Shown: positions 44,707-56,625 of the stretch, one piece after another
Numbering within the stretch: position 1 is the stretch's first letter
How the letters are laid out: the number at the start of each line of letters is the position of its first letter
DNA from: Diplodia intermedia
Taxonomy: Eukaryota > Ascomycota > Dothideomycetes > Botryosphaeriales > Botryosphaeriaceae
Reading direction: 5' to 3'
DNA: 64,000 bases
Assembly: GCA_021495925.1 (NCBI GenBank)
Contig: JAKEKT010000129.1
Location: forward strand, 1 to 64,000
Position numbers and translations under genes: made by a program
The notes under the pieces: generated by a model
Told to the model about the DNA's origin: nothing
Database searches by the model: none
What the model saw: only the letters and a program-made list of their open reading frames with translations

Positions 44707-46695
44707 GTTCAAAGTCGCGACCGTGGTTCCCGAGCCCAGACAACCGCTCGCAGGTGTTCTGACAGTCGGGAGCGCAGTGCTCGCAGGTTTATGGCGCTAT
44801 GCCCATGCAGCAGCTCGGCGAGCGATCGGGCAAGGCGGGCAGGAAGGATTCGCTAGTCGGCGGCGGCGAGGCTGAGCGTCCGGGCAGGGTAGGGTAGGGT
44901 AGGGTAGGTGTGGGCGGGACGAGGTCGAGCAGGTAGCAGGTAGCAGGGCAGCGGCAGTCAGTCGCGACGCGCGTATTACGGCGGAGCGGCAATGAAACGG
45001 AAGGACCTGCTGGGCGCGGCGGGGAGGTGATATGCGGCGAGAGGCTGGGCGGGGTGGCGCACGTAACCAAGGACGGCCGTGGGAAGGGAAAGTCAGATGG
45101 CTGAGGGAGGAGGTTCTAGTGAAATACGATGCAGGCAGCGGCCGGCTGAGGCTGAGAGCGATCCTTCGAAGCGAACGGCTTAGCACATGGGCGGCCCACA
45201 GCCGCGGTGATCGATATTGCAGCGAGCGGGCGCCTGGAAAATTGCAGCAAGCGGCCGAGATTGCGGTCGCGGAGCCGTCGGCGCGCGGATGTGACTTTGT
45301 GCGCGGCTGGCAGCGCGCAGTGTTCTTCCAACAACACGCGCGCCTTCTCCACGATAACCGGCGGGAGGAGCGGGTGGGCCGCAGCCGGTTTGGCGGACGG
45401 AGCTGCAGTTGGCCAGGCAGTCCAGCCACAACGGCGCAGCCAGATGATCGCATCGCAGCACCGCGGACGGGCCACCGCCTGCCCGCGGCGCCGCTGCGAG
45501 TCGGGCGCCGCGCGCCTGCTGCTCTGCGACTGCGCGCCGGCCATTGGCACCCGGTCCCCCACGAGGGACTGCGCGTGGGCTTGGCCGAGTCGACGTCGCC
45601 GGGTGGTGCAGCGTACCTAAGCGGCGCGCGGGCGTCGAAGCGGCGGGCGGTAGCAGTGACGGCGCACACGCGCTGCGCCCCGCTGCCTGACGAGAGGACC
45701 CAGAGCTCCGCCTGAGGCTTGCCTATGACGCCGCGACGCAGGGACAGATCCAAAAATGGCCGCGATGCCCCACCAGGCCCAAAGCACTTGCGCTTGCAAT
45801 ACACAGCCTGCGCCTGCCGTGCCCGTACCCGCCGCCTGTCTGAGGCCTTCGCCTGGCAGTGCCGCTGCGCACCGCTGCGCACCGCTTCGGCGGCAGTCCC
45901 GCTGCTCGGCAGTGCCTCGTGCGACGCGCCGCGGCAGTCCTTGGGCGACGATCCGGACCACGCCTAAGGCACTGGTCAGGCACCCCCGCCAAGCTCCATC
46001 CCACCGCCGCAGAAGCTTGACGACCGCTGATCTGGCGCCGACCTGTCAACGTCCCTCCATCTACCCAATGCCGCCGTCGCTGCTAGCGCCCTCCGCTTGT
46101 TCTCAATGTGGCCTCTCCGCCTCTCTCACATGCCTCTAGACCTCTGCTCGCCGGTGCATGACGTAAATCGTGGCCGTCGCCCTACCATTTGGGCACTAAC
46201 GCACCCCATTTGCAATCCCGCCCTGTTGCCCAGCGCCCATCTTTGTCAGCCCTATGGTGTTCCCGCCATGTCTCGGGGCTCATCTACCTCGTGATTCACC
46301 TGCTTCCACGGCAGCTTCTGACCCTCCCTCTCCACCACCACCAGCAGACGTCGTGGCACTGGGGCTAGCATCCAGCAATACCAAATACTCTCTGGTGCCA
46401 CCTCGGGGCCTCGACTCGTCCATCCGAAGCCAATCGCCCGCCGACGAAGCCCCGTCACAAGCCCGCCGTCACATCGCTCTGCCGACGTCGCTCAAGGCAA
46501 AGCAAACCACTTCTTCCCTCAACAACCCGATCTAGCGGTAAGGAAAGCCTCGCCGACAAACCCGAGTAGACCGCAAACCTCATCGGCCGTGCTTGCAGGG
46601 TTTCATTCCTCCCCCACGAGGAGCGAGAAGGCAAAAAAAAAAAAGAGGGGATTGCATTTACCTAGCCCTACCCTTGCCTTTCAGTACGACCTTCA
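44707..46695. other. GC-rich intergenic region
   Basis: About 2 kb, very GC-rich from 44.8 to 46.0 kb, with long overlapping ORFs on both strands that look compositional. Contains four AGGGT units at 44886-44905, a CTGCGCACCG duplication near 45863-45886 and an A12 run at about 46634. Pyrimidine-rich DNA before 46696 may be the promoter of the small ORF there. Confidence 0.5.
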
Positions 46696-47202
46696 ATGGC
46701 TTCCATCCTCCTCGGCTGCGCCGCCGTCATCTCCCCCCGCGTGCGCGAGCGCCGCCGGGCCAAGGTCGAGCGCGAGCGCGAGTACGCGGACAACTTCGCC
46801 GCCTTACAGGAGGAGAACGAGAAGCGCGTGAAGCGCCTGAGCATCCTGTCTGCCGCCGCCGCCGTCGAGCAGCAGCAAAACGAAGGGGGGTGCCTGCCGC
46901 ACCAGCGGCCGCCGGGGTACGAGGACGTGGTGGTGGTGGAGCGGAGGAAAACAGGGGGTGACGGTGACGCCGACGCCGGCGGCCGTGGTCGGCGACCGTC
47001 GTTCGTGGCCGCCGGTGAGGAGCGGGTCGTGAAGGAGACTGTTGGGGCGAGTGGTGATGGTGATGATGGGGAGCGCGCGCGGTGTCTGAGGGTTAAGAAG
47101 AGCATGGTCGACAGGAGGGATTGGGTTGCTGTTGCGGCGGCGTCGACGCCGCCAATGAGCTCGACGGCCGCGACGCCTGCGGCTGCGGCGGTGATCGCAT
47201 GA
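46696..47202 (+). CDS. Small basic hypothetical protein
   Basis: A frame of 168 residues with a good start context (ttcaATGgc) after a C/T-rich stretch. Residues 14-50 are strongly charged and probably helical, with RVRERRRAKVEREREYADNF followed by LQEENEKRVKRL, a likely coiled coil. A PPGYEDVVVVE-like motif follows near residue 72, and the tail is A/G/T-rich. Small fungal proteins with a basic coiled coil and a PPxYED motif are common and uncharacterised. No domain name can be given. The C-terminal half may be out-of-frame-like in composition, so the true end could differ. Confidence 0.5.
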   Translation: MASILLGCAAVISPRVRERRRAKVEREREYADNFAALQEENEKRVKRLSILSAAAAVEQQQNEGGCLPHQRPPGYEDVVVVERRKTGGDGDADAGGRGRRPSFVAAGEERVVKETVGASGDGDDGERARCLRVKKSMVDRRDWVAVAAASTPPMSSTAATPAAAAVIA

Positions 47203-48648
47203 CCACGCGGACCCCCGTCCTCTTCAGAGGCGGTGGGCGGGAGAGTGAGGACAGTGAGCGGAGTGGTCATGGCGTGATTGTGTCGTTCAAGCAAAAAAGC
47301 AGTATACCAGTTTTCTCGGCGCCAATCGCGGGGCGCCGCGGCAAAAGTCTTTCGTCTTGTGATTCAGAGCAATGATTGGGATACGTCTGCGGGAGAAGTG
47401 GAGGGGAATGATGGGCAGGAGACAGCGCCATGCACTTGCGTGGTCGGCTCGCTTCAGCTACTGTTGGAACATATGAAACACTTCACCGCGCTCAGGCGTT
47501 CGAGCCCAACTGGAGAGGTAAAGAAGTCTGCTGCCTGTTGCACAAGTGGTTCCTCACTTACCTGATGACATGTGAACCGTGTATGTCCAGACTGGGTCTA
47601 CTTCAGACGCCATCCCTGCTTTTCATGCAGAATCAATGCGGCTCCACTGCTCTGACACCCTATAAAACCCCTCAGCTATACATGACCAACCCTAACATTT
47701 TGATAAGCGCGCTAACCGAGAGAAGAAATTCCGACATGGCCTCTTCACTACTTGCCCCTAGCTAGGGACAAGACAGTAACGCTCCCCGATTCCCCAGGCG
47801 CGTTCCCGGTTCCCCAGGCACGTGATGACGTCGACCGCGCAACCCGGGCCTTTTACCTCACGTCTTCTTTCTCCGAAGGTTCCCCGTCTCCGCGCGGCCT
47901 GGGCTTCGGAACGTATCCGACGGGCCAGAGAGAAAGAACGCCGAACCCGTTCGTTCGGTGCAAACGCGGCCCTGATCTCCACCAAACAAGGAAGCGGCAG
48001 GGGAAAAAAAAATGGGGATGGCCCCGCCCGTGAACCTTCGCCGGCAGTCTCTTCGTCCTCCTTGGAAATAATGGACTGATGACGATGGCGGTGTGGTCTG
48101 AGATTGAGGTTTTCTCTTGATGTTTGGCGAATTACGAATCTCCGATTGCGAGCGTATTCTTTTTCTCCCATTGATTACGATGGTCCATGAGACTCTGCGC
48201 TCTTTGGCCCGACGACTCTCGCTTCCTTTTCGCTTTCATGCCTCATTCGCACTTACAGGGATATGTCAGAAATCAGAAGGGCGAAGTCTTGAGCGTTTCA
48301 ACCAATGCACGGATAGAATGCATGGTATCTGGTATTAGTATATGTAGTGGTAGTAGACGTATATCGTGCGTTTTGATAAAACAAATGGAAAGGGGTTCAG
48401 AAGAAGCAAAAGGGGAGGGGGAAGCACTTTTGGCCTGCTTTCCGTGACCATTGGTATAACAAACCGCAACAGCGCATCCCAAAAAAAAAAAAAAGGCTTG
48501 CAAAATCCCATCGCTTATTTCCCGATTCGTTTCCCTCTTAAAAAGGATCATGCCTTGAAGCGCCGCGACTCCAACGTCTCTTTCCCCGGAAATGAGATCT
48601 CTCTTGTCTGCTCGTGTCTCTTTTCAAAGGGGCCGTAACAATTCGCGT
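47203..48648. other. Intergenic region, nothing recognised
   Basis: About 1.45 kb between the small ORF and the rhodopsin-domain gene's stop. Holds A-runs at 48005-48011 and 48481-48494. No gene recognised on either strand. Confidence 0.5.
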
Positions 48649-50194
48649 TCATACCAAGCTGTCGTCCGAGTTCCGCCCGCCCATGCTCCTCTCGTCTATT
48701 CTCGACGGCCTTCGTCCATGCGATCTCGAGTTGGCGTGGTGGTGCCAGTTCTGGTGGGCGTAGTTGCCGTACCCCCCGTTCGGACTCGGCTCGGCGGGCT
48801 CGGTGACGTGCGTCACTTGGACGCTCTTGCTGATGTGGATGTCGCTGGCCGAATGGGTGATGATGTGCTCGTCGCTGCCCTTGTCGCTGTCGTCGCGCCA
48901 TGTCTTGTTCGACGAGTCGCCGCCCGTGACGATGACTGTCGCCGTGCCGCCGGTGATGGTGTCCGGCCGTAGCGTGTCCATGTGATGCGAGTACGAGTTG
49001 GAGCGCTGGTAGCCTGCTCCCGATCGGCCCGTGCTGCCTCCCATGCCGTTGCCGTAACTGGCGTAGTTGGATTTGTCCGGTGTCGACAGGCCGGTGCGAT
49101 GTAGCACGTGCTGTAGTAGCGGCCGCAGCGTTGCGATGCATGCAGCGATCATGCCGATGCCCGGCTCGATGGTAGACCAGATGGCGATGTCCGTCGATTC
49201 GTCTGTGGAGAAAGGAGGGTCCCCTGGTCAGCGGAAAATCCTCTAGCGGCATTGCGGGGAACGGTGGGGAGTGGATCTGTATGATGTAAGGTGGTGAAGG
49301 GGTGCGTACAAAGGAAGTCGTGGGTCGCCTTGAAGCCCTTGATGTACGGCATGCGGATGAGGGTCGCCGTGCTGCCAATGGCTGCGAAGGCGAGAATGCC
49401 GACGACGACCAGCTTGGTTCTCTTATTCATTTGGAGGTCATAGACGATGAAGCCAGGAAGAATGCCTGCACGTGGAGGGGGACGTTAGTCCGAAGAAGCA
49501 TGCAACGCGTGCTGGTCTGTGAACTGACCGAAGATCCAATCTGACAGCGAACCGAGGGCTGCAGCGCCATAGGAGATACCCTCAATGGCATGGATGGAGA
49601 GACAGTGTTCGTTGTTCGGTTTGATGGTCCAGAACGAGGAGACGGGATTGCATTGAAAGATGAAGACGAAGAAGTAGGCAACACTCAGAACAATGTTGGC
49701 TGTATTCATGACGTAAATGGTGAGCGTGTGGCCTCTCTTGACGGCGATGCGGAGAAGGAAGAGGCCCTGCAAGTTAAGCGAGGGTGGTTAGATGGTGGTG
49801 TGCGTGGTCACAAATTTGCGTGTGGGCGGCTTACGACTGAACACTTCAGCGTGCACGTGGCAGAGGAATAGAAAAGTTCACAGAACCACCAGTACCTAGC
49901 TGCAGGGTCAATACAGACAGCGGGGGAGGCAGCGCAGGCCACGTACCTCAGAGCCCTCATCCTGTTCTCAGGCGTGATGTCCACGTCGTGGCGGCCGGTA
50001 CCATAGGCGACTCCGCCGAGCTGGCAAATCAGGTAGCCCGTGAAGAGCAGCAAGGCGCCGACCATGGACCAGTCATCGGAACCGAAGGATTTGATCAGGT
50101 AGGCGCGCGTGTAGATGCGCAGCAGCATGAAGATCCATGCCAGGCTGAAGAAGGCGACGTTGACGGCCAGGACCTGCCCGCTTCGGTCCTCCAT
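48649..50194 (-). CDS. Rhodopsin-domain fungal integral membrane protein
   Basis: Five exons, 50194-49947, 49895-49835, 49766-49529, 49465-49310 and 49202-48649, give 418 residues. It belongs to the large fungal family of seven-span proteins (rhodopsin domain, PTH11-related without a CFEM domain), plasma-membrane proteins of mostly unknown ligand. Family marks in order are LRIYTRAYLIKSFGSDDW, YWWFCELFYSSATCTLKC into GLFLLRIAV, FFVFIFQCNPVSSFW, CLSIHAIEGISYGAAALGSL, LSDWIFGILPGFIVYDLQ and STIEPGIGMIAACIATLRPL. The C-terminal 150 residues are cytoplasmic, rich in S, H, G and N. Intron 1 uses the second of two AGs (GCAGCTAG), the only one that avoids a stop. Introns are 51-107 bases. A role in surface sensing is only a family-level guess. 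Confidence 0.9.
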
Positions 50195-52389
50195 CAGTCG
50201 TGAAGGGGGCGGCCGTGAGGAATTTGGCGGAGAGATGTTCGGGCGACAGCGCGTTCGACCGCCAGCTACATGTCCAGGGCCAAGGCGGCGGCGGAGGGTA
50301 GATATCGATCAGTCATCAGGAGGCAGGGATAGCGAATGGGGGCGCGCCGCCAGGTGAAGCACAGTGGAGCGCAGCTTTACGTCCTGGTGGAGAGAGCACC
50401 TGTCCGGGCCAGACCCAGAACGGCAACACAGGCCGGCGCGTTCGGGCTGACCGCGGAGAGGATGAAGATCGACGACCAGCTTTTCCACCTCGCCGGCCCC
50501 GTGGCCCAGCTCGTCCAGGTTGCGCCATCGCCCTGCAGCGAGCGTGCCAGGCGTGCGTCCTGCGGGCCCATCGTGCAGCAGGCGGGCGCGCTGAATCTCC
50601 GGCGCCGTGTCCGGAAGGTGGGCGCGCTCTGCTGCCAGCAGGCGGCGGCGGTGGGTTGCAATTGGATGCAGATCGCCGGGGTCGAGTTTCGAAGGCGCGC
50701 CACACCCACGCCCAAGGGGCGGCCGGCCGACCGGGACCAACGCTTGACCCGCGCTCCGGTGCAGAGGGAAGGGTGCCTTGGCGTGGCCAACCCATTTGCG
50801 CTCGTCGGATTTGCCAGTAGTGCTGCTGTAGCCTCAGCTAGTCCGCGCTGCCGGCCGCTCTGCCGCACGCTCTGCCCACCAGTCGGCGGCGAGGCCTGCG
50901 TCGCCCCATCGACACCAGACGCCGGCGAGAGCCGGAGCGCGCCGTTACGCTAGAACGCCTCGGCTGTGCGCGAACACCTGAAGCGCTGCCGGACGGCCGG
51001 CCGCCGACGCGCCCCGGTTCTTTATTACCGCAGCGCCGTCTCGTCGGATGCTTGACGAACGCGCAGCGAGCTGCAGGAGGGAAGGGCGGCGGCGCGTGCG
51101 TCGCGGCTGCTCCGGCCCGGCGAGCAAGCGACGACCTCTGGAACCCACCGCCACGTGGAAGAGCCAGTCGTCGAGCACCACGAGCGACGCTGACATCTCG
51201 ATCGGCCGGAACACCGCAGAGCCACCGCAGAGCCTGCGAGGAGGCGCGCCGCTCGCAACTTCCGCGTCACCCCGCGCCATGCCCGTGATGGCCGTGATGG
51301 CCGTGATGCCCGGCGCCCGCTACGCCCCTACGCCCGCCCGCCGCGTCCCTGGCCGGGAAGCAGCCCTACCGTTGCTCCCGGGTAGCGACTCGTGCATCTC
51401 CGCAACACGACTCGCCGTCTCCGATCTGCCGACGCACTGCAAATCATCAATCCGCTGCCTATTCCGACCCGAGCTCTGGCACGCTGCGTGGCCAAATCGC
51501 ATGTGTACGGGAAGGCGATTCCCCGACGCTGGAGCTGAAGCCCGCCTCCGCTCGTCATGATTGGCACCTGCCCAGGTATCTGCTAGTCTAGCCCCCAACC
51601 AGATCCAATGGCCGATACAGCCAAAAGCAAACATCATAGCACCATCTGGGTTTGCCCGTTTTCAGCAACTAGTCGCGGCGGTAATATACCACCGGACCTA
51701 ACTGCGCCACCAGGACCTGTTTCGATAGTGCTCCCGGCCTGTAACTGCGCCGGCACGGGCGATGGTTTCCGACTCGACTTCTGTTTCAACGACATGCGTC
51801 GTGGCTCGATGGCAATAAGGAAGGTTTGGTTAGCGCGAGTGGCCGGGCAAGGTGGCGGAAGGGCGCTGGCCCCATTGAGTTCGCATCGCTGTTTTCGGAG
51901 GCGACCGTATTGTTGCATCAAGATGATCTTGCATCCAATTGCCTGCTCGTTGACGCGTTCGATGGCTTCGAGAACCGAAGCCCCACATAGCCCGACGTAG
52001 CGTCGTCGCTTACATGCATCGCGCACGGGAAGTCGGCATCTCTGGCCCGAACCGAAACAGAGGGGTCTGTTAGTTAAGTGACAAAGGGACCTATTTCCGC
52101 AAGGTCTACGCCCTCACTTTCAGCCGCGGACACGGACAGATGTCCGATGTACCATGTCATCTTGGCGATAAGTTTCGCTCTAGATCTTCAGATTTCTCTG
52201 GGAGTCGTCGGAACTGGCCGTCGACGTCCGTGGGGCCCCGCCTGGCAGGGCTTGTGTGGACATTTCCATAGAGATCGTGGATGTTCAGTGGCGCACCAGC
52301 GATATTCCTGGGGGCTACTATTTTCCGCCCATCGCGTCCAGGAAAAGTTTTGGCCTGCACGTTCGACGGGAGACCGCAGCCGTCTTCTA
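50195..52389. other. GC-rich intergenic region
   Basis: About 2.2 kb. From 50.3 to 51.5 kb it is very GC-rich with overlapping compositional ORFs. A 9-base unit (GTGATGGCC) is repeated three times at about 51285-51310. From 51.6 to 52.4 kb composition is ordinary. No recognised gene. Confidence 0.5.
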
Positions 52390-52956
52390 CTACCGTGGTT
52401 TTCGGTTCTTCCAAGTCCGCCAAGTAGATGGTTGATCCGCTCCAATCGCACAATTTGGCCAGATCCTCCTCTTCCTTCGTCTGCTCATCATAATCAATGG
52501 CGTTACCAACCGTCCAGAAGAGGCATTTGCATCCTCACCGTCCTTTCTACCAGCCGCAATTTGCTCGTGCTCCTCATTCGCCAGGGTGGTGGCGCTAGAG
52601 CGCTTAACAGATACTGCCTCGCCCTTACCTTCTCCCCCATACGTTCGCTCCTCCTTCAGCGGATCTCTCTGCACTCCCCTCTCGTCCCTGCGTACATAAT
52701 ACTCCCTGTCTCTCTGCTCGAAGGTGGCGAGGTCGATATCGGCGATCCCGCCCCCAAACGACTTGGTACACTTGGGAGGGTGGCCACAATACGCGAGCTC
52801 AGCAGGACGGAGGCGTCTGGGCATGCTCCATGCATTCGAAACTTCGGGCTGGAAGCTGTCCATTGCCTTCGCTGTCTCGGCGTACATGCTGCGCGTCCAG
52901 GCCGCGTTTATGGTACGCTCATGTGGAACTGGCGGGGGACTCGGGGACGAAGTCAT
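52390..52956 (-). CDS. Hypothetical protein
   Basis: A frame of 188 residues starting at MTSSPSPPPVPHERT. The middle part has a protein-like composition: AAWTRSMYAETAKAMDSFQP, CGHPPKCTKSFGGG and DIDLATFEQRDREYYVRR. It then becomes acidic and basic by turns. No domain, signal peptide or membrane span. The last 35 residues (from about GRLVTPLIM) look less like protein, and a GT donor lies near there (GTAACG), so a 3' intron may be missed. An upstream ATG at 53139 would add 61 residues including a hydrophobic stretch, but the start context favours 52956. Confidence 0.4.
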   Translation of the reverse strand: MTSSPSPPPVPHERTINAAWTRSMYAETAKAMDSFQPEVSNAWSMPRRLRPAELAYCGHPPKCTKSFGGGIADIDLATFEQRDREYYVRRDERGVQRDPLKEERTYGGEGKGEAVSVKRSSATTLANEEHEQIAAGRKDGEDANASSGRLVTPLIMMSRRRKRRIWPNCAIGADQPSTWRTWKNRKPR

Positions 52957-53790
52957 TGTACTTTTCTGCCCCGTTGAGAATACAAGCGACCAAGAGAGAG
53001 GGATGTTTACTGTGAATGCGAGGAATTGGATGAATGCATAGTGAGAAGTGGCTGTTGTCGAAAGTTCAGGTGAAGAATATTTGAGATGTTCCAGACAAGT
53101 TGTTGCTGTCGTTTCGAAGAAGAGTATGTTCTTGCGCATATGGGTCCTGGGGCCCGTGGAGGTGAGAGCTACGCTGGCCTGCTAATGGGTGTGAAGTCGA
53201 TATTCACAACGGTTTCTGGGTGACAGCGGCAAGTTTGATGACGGTACAGGCGAGATCGAGGTTGACGCCACAGAAATGGGAAGCTGCGCAATGCTATGGA
53301 GGGACACGTGGAAGACGAACGTGGAAGGATGACCAGGGTAGAGGAAATATGCTGGGACGCGTTTGAGGCGCGTGGAAGCTCTGACACAATAGCTTCGCAT
53401 GCTATATGCCCTTGAACTGTACGATTTCCGTTAGCTGCCCGATAGATGACAGCGTACATCTCACTGTACAGGTGAGTGGGTCCAGGTTGATCCTGGATAG
53501 ATAGAAGATTAGATCCGCAGAAATTGAACTTGTGCAAGGACTTGCTGAGGTGGTATTGGGGTATCTAAACCACGCTCTTGACCCACGTCCAAATCACTCC
53601 CAGAACGCCATCTATCACTTTCCGTACCTGTCAGCTTTTCCACACTGGCTACAAGGTTCCTTACCTTCTTCCAAACGCCATCAATGCAAAAAGAGAAGAA
53701 AAAGTTGAAACCATCTTGGCAGGAAGGTCCGACTGATAGCCCATGACTCGCCGGTGTTCCGCCATCAGTCCCACCGTGGGCAAATTGCCG
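52957..53790. other. Intergenic region, nothing recognised
   Basis: About 830 bases, AT-richer than the flanks. 3' flank of ARL3 on the right, promoter of the hypothetical gene on the left. Confidence 0.5.
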
Positions 53791-54509
53791 TCACCGCATG
53801 ACTGGTGGTCTTCCTTCCTTGTTCCATTTTACCCTGCTGCACAGCCAATCGACCGCCTCTTTGACACCAGAACCTGTCAACGCACTGCAAGGCAGAACAC
53901 GGCTGTCCCTGATGCTCCCCCCCTTGCCGCCCTCAAATACCTTGCGCACCAGGCCCTCCTTAATCTTTACCGTCTCTACACAGTCCTCGCGATCTTGCTT
54001 GTTTGCCAGTACCAGCAACGGGACGCCCTCCGTTTCTTCGTGTTGTAACACATCCTCGAGTACCAAGCGGCACTCCTGCAAGCGGCCGTCTGTGTCCTCT
54101 TCCCTGCCATTGACCAAATTCTCGAGATCCGCGTCGCCAATATCGGTGCTATCGATGACGAAGACAATGGCGTGGCAGGAAGCGTAATAGCTTTGCCAAA
54201 GGCCGCGCAGCGAGTGCTGGCCACCGACATCCCAAATCTTGAGGTACATGTCCGGAAGGGTGATGGTTGAAACATTCTGGCCCACGGTCGGCACGGTCTT
54301 GAGCTTCGGGACGTTGTTCGAGTGGACGGCCTTTATTTGTTCGAGGAGTGTGGTCTTGCCGGCATTGTCGAGACCGAGGAGCAGGATGGAGTATTCTGTG
54401 GAGTAGGGCTGTTAGTTTGTAGATGGCGGGGCATTGCAGCGGAGCCGGGAGCGCGAGCACCTTCTTTGCTGGTTGCGTAGAGGTATATGCCTTTCATCAG
54501 ATGGAACAT
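53791..54509 (-). CDS. ARL3: Arf-like GTPase Arl3 (ARFRP1 orthologue)
   Basis: Exons 54509-54461 and 54395-53791 encode 217 residues. In yeast, Arl3 binds Sys1 on the trans-Golgi and recruits Arl1 and its golgin. Seen here: P-loop GLDNAGKT at 24-31, PTVGQNV (switch I region), WDVGGQHSLRGLW (switch II), LLVLANKQDRED (base recognition) and CSALTGSG (G5). The end WNKEGRPPVMR and the phrase RDSRVLP are specific to this subgroup rather than Arf1 or Arl1. The N-terminus MFHLMKG lacks Gly2, so it is not myristoylated; Met-Phe fits the N-acetylated start known for yeast Arl3. An insertion of about 20 residues (ADLENLVNGREEDTDG) follows VFVIDSTD. The intron is 65 bases. Confidence 0.94.
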
Positions 54510-54934
54510 GTTGGGCTGATGGTGTCGCTCAGGGCGTGCGGCGACAGCGTGGTGTAGAAGAGATGCAGGAGTGGACGCGCGTGCGCTCCGCGGGAGCTTT
54601 GAGAGTGATGTGGTTAGATGGCGGGCCTAGGCACCGTGTCACTCCCGGTCGCGACATGAGTCAGGTCACACATGGCGCTTGACATCCCCACCTCACCATG
54701 CCTAGCTCTGCCAACGCGAACATGACCGCGTTGTGACGCGCCTCTTCCAAGAGCCCATCCGCACAACACTTCTGCAGGCCCCAGACACACGCAAGCGCAT
54801 ACAACACTTCGCGCCGAACTCGACTCACCCCACCCACGGCTCCCGCTCACTACGCGACTTCTAAATATATCGACACCAGTTGCGTCATCACTAGCGACTC
54901 CTCCACATTGCGACCGACGCGCGCACCTACCACC
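54510..54934. promoter_or_regulatory. Divergent promoter, ARL3 / membrane protein
   Basis: 425 bases between opposed start codons. A TATA-like AAATATAT sits at 54863-54870, about 65 bases before the ATG at 54935. A CRE-like TGCGTCATC follows at 54881-54889. Other elements not recognised. Confidence 0.4.
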
Positions 54935-56625
54935 ATGGCACCCGTGGAGGTGGACGTACTCAACTCGAATCGCGAGCCTCTGTTTCAAATCACCAGCGCG
55001 GTCGTGCTCGTCGATCTGTGTCTGGTAACGGTCCTCAGATACATTAGCCATGCTGTCCGCGCCTTGCCCCCGGCGCAGAAGACGCGTTGCCGCGAGGAGC
55101 AGCGCAAGAAGACCCTCACCACGTTCGGCTCCCTAGCTTTCGCAAGTATTCTCGTGCTGCTATACCACTGGGTCTACGCGCTTGTCGGTTCGTACGACGC
55201 ATGGGCCAACCAGCAGGGCGAAACGACACCCGGTGCTCTGTGGGACGGCTGGTACGCGGGTACGGATGATCAGGACTGGCAACTCGGGAGATGGTGGCAA
55301 GATGCCAAACCTCTTGACGACTTCAAGCGGGCGGCGCTCGGCTCGAGCAAGGCAGTCTGGTGGACCCAGCAGCTTTTGGTTGCTCGCGTCGCATTCAGTG
55401 CCTTCGTGGGAATTGAAGGTAAATTACCAAGATGACGACTCCTGTGCATGCGAGATTCGCCGCTGACGATCAGGTTGTAGGCCGCAGACGCGACATTCCA
55501 GGCTGGGCGGTCGCTGCTGTCTGTGGTCTGGCCGAGTTCGCCAGCCTCAGTCTAGCCCAAAGCATGTTCTTCGTGATACTCACAGTTACTGCGGCCCCGG
55601 CTACGAGGACGCAGCGTGGCTCGCGATGGGCGCCCCATGTGCTCGTCTACCTTCTCCCAATCGCGGCAGCTGCTGCTCTGACCGGGCTTCTGCCTGCTCT
55701 TGCTTCTAACGATGCTAGTTGGATCGCGGAATACGGCTCTCGCCTGGGTGCTTTCTTTCTGGCAGCAGGGACCAGGGTAAGTGCATTATCTTGAGTTTGG
55801 AATACATATGGGTTGCCCCACGCGGTTAGGCAGCAACTGAACATCGCTGAACGCAATTTACAGTTTGTTCCCGAGAAATTCGGTCGGCAATACACAGACG
55901 CACATGCCGCACATCGTGCAGAGGCAAGAGTCTACAGCGCAATCTCCATCGTTGCCACCGCGTTTTTCATGCGCAGTACCTTCTGGGGTGCGTTGTTGAA
56001 TTCGGGCGCTTCATATGAAAGACGCTACAACACCGTCTGGTCCACGCACCCCGCTTACGACAGGCCTATATGGTCGAAGCTTGCTTCTGCATCCATGAAG
56101 ATCCTGGGTGCTATCAGCGAGGATCCCATCATTGGTGTCATTGGCTGGGATGTTCTCTTGTCGGGCTTTGGTCTCTGCATCTGGGCTGCTTCTCGGGGAC
56201 TTGACGTCAGAGATATGCTTAACAGCATAGTCCCCTCACTAAGAAGAGAAAGCACCGAGGATAAGCCTTCTGTCAAGGAAGAGACCCCTACAAGCCCTAC
56301 CGAGTCCCAGCGTTCTTCGCCAGCCGGACGTCGTGGCAAACCGAAGAAAAACCAAAGTTCTTCGGCACAGGAGCCTGCTTCGCCGGTAACAAGGCGTAGC
56401 CTGCGTAAACGGTCCGCTACTCATGACTCCGACGCCGACGATGCTTCGTACGCCCCTCCTGCCAACATCGAAGCAGAAATCGCCGACCTGGAACACGATG
56501 AGGAGCGTGACGACACGGTGGCGGAGGATGCAGAGGCGTCTGCCTTGGCGTGGGGCTTGTCCCTCATTGGCGGTCTTGGGCTGATGAGCGCGGCGGTGAT
56601 GGGCGCTGAGGTGCGCAGCGGATAG
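54935..56625 (+). CDS. Multi-span membrane protein of unknown function
   Basis: Exons 54935-55418, 55481-55776 and 55864-56625 encode 513 residues. Start context ccaccATGg is near ideal. Hydrophobic spans include ITSAVVLVDLCLVTVLRY, FGSLAFASILVLLYHWVYAL, WAVAAVCGLAEFASLSLAQ, VLVYLLPIAAAAALTGLLPA, IIGVIGWDVLLSGFGLCIWA and a last one near the C-terminus, LIGGLGLMSAAVMG; eight or nine spans in all. Between the last two lies a soluble, Ser/Pro/basic region (KPKKNQSSSAQEP, RRSLRKRSATHDSD) and an acidic stretch (LEHDEERDDTVAEDAEA). I recognise no named family. Introns are 62 and 87 bases. Confidence 0.8.

Noticed and set aside
44797..45882. 361-codon minus-strand frame
   Set aside because: Extreme GC bias and several equally long frames on both strands over the same interval.
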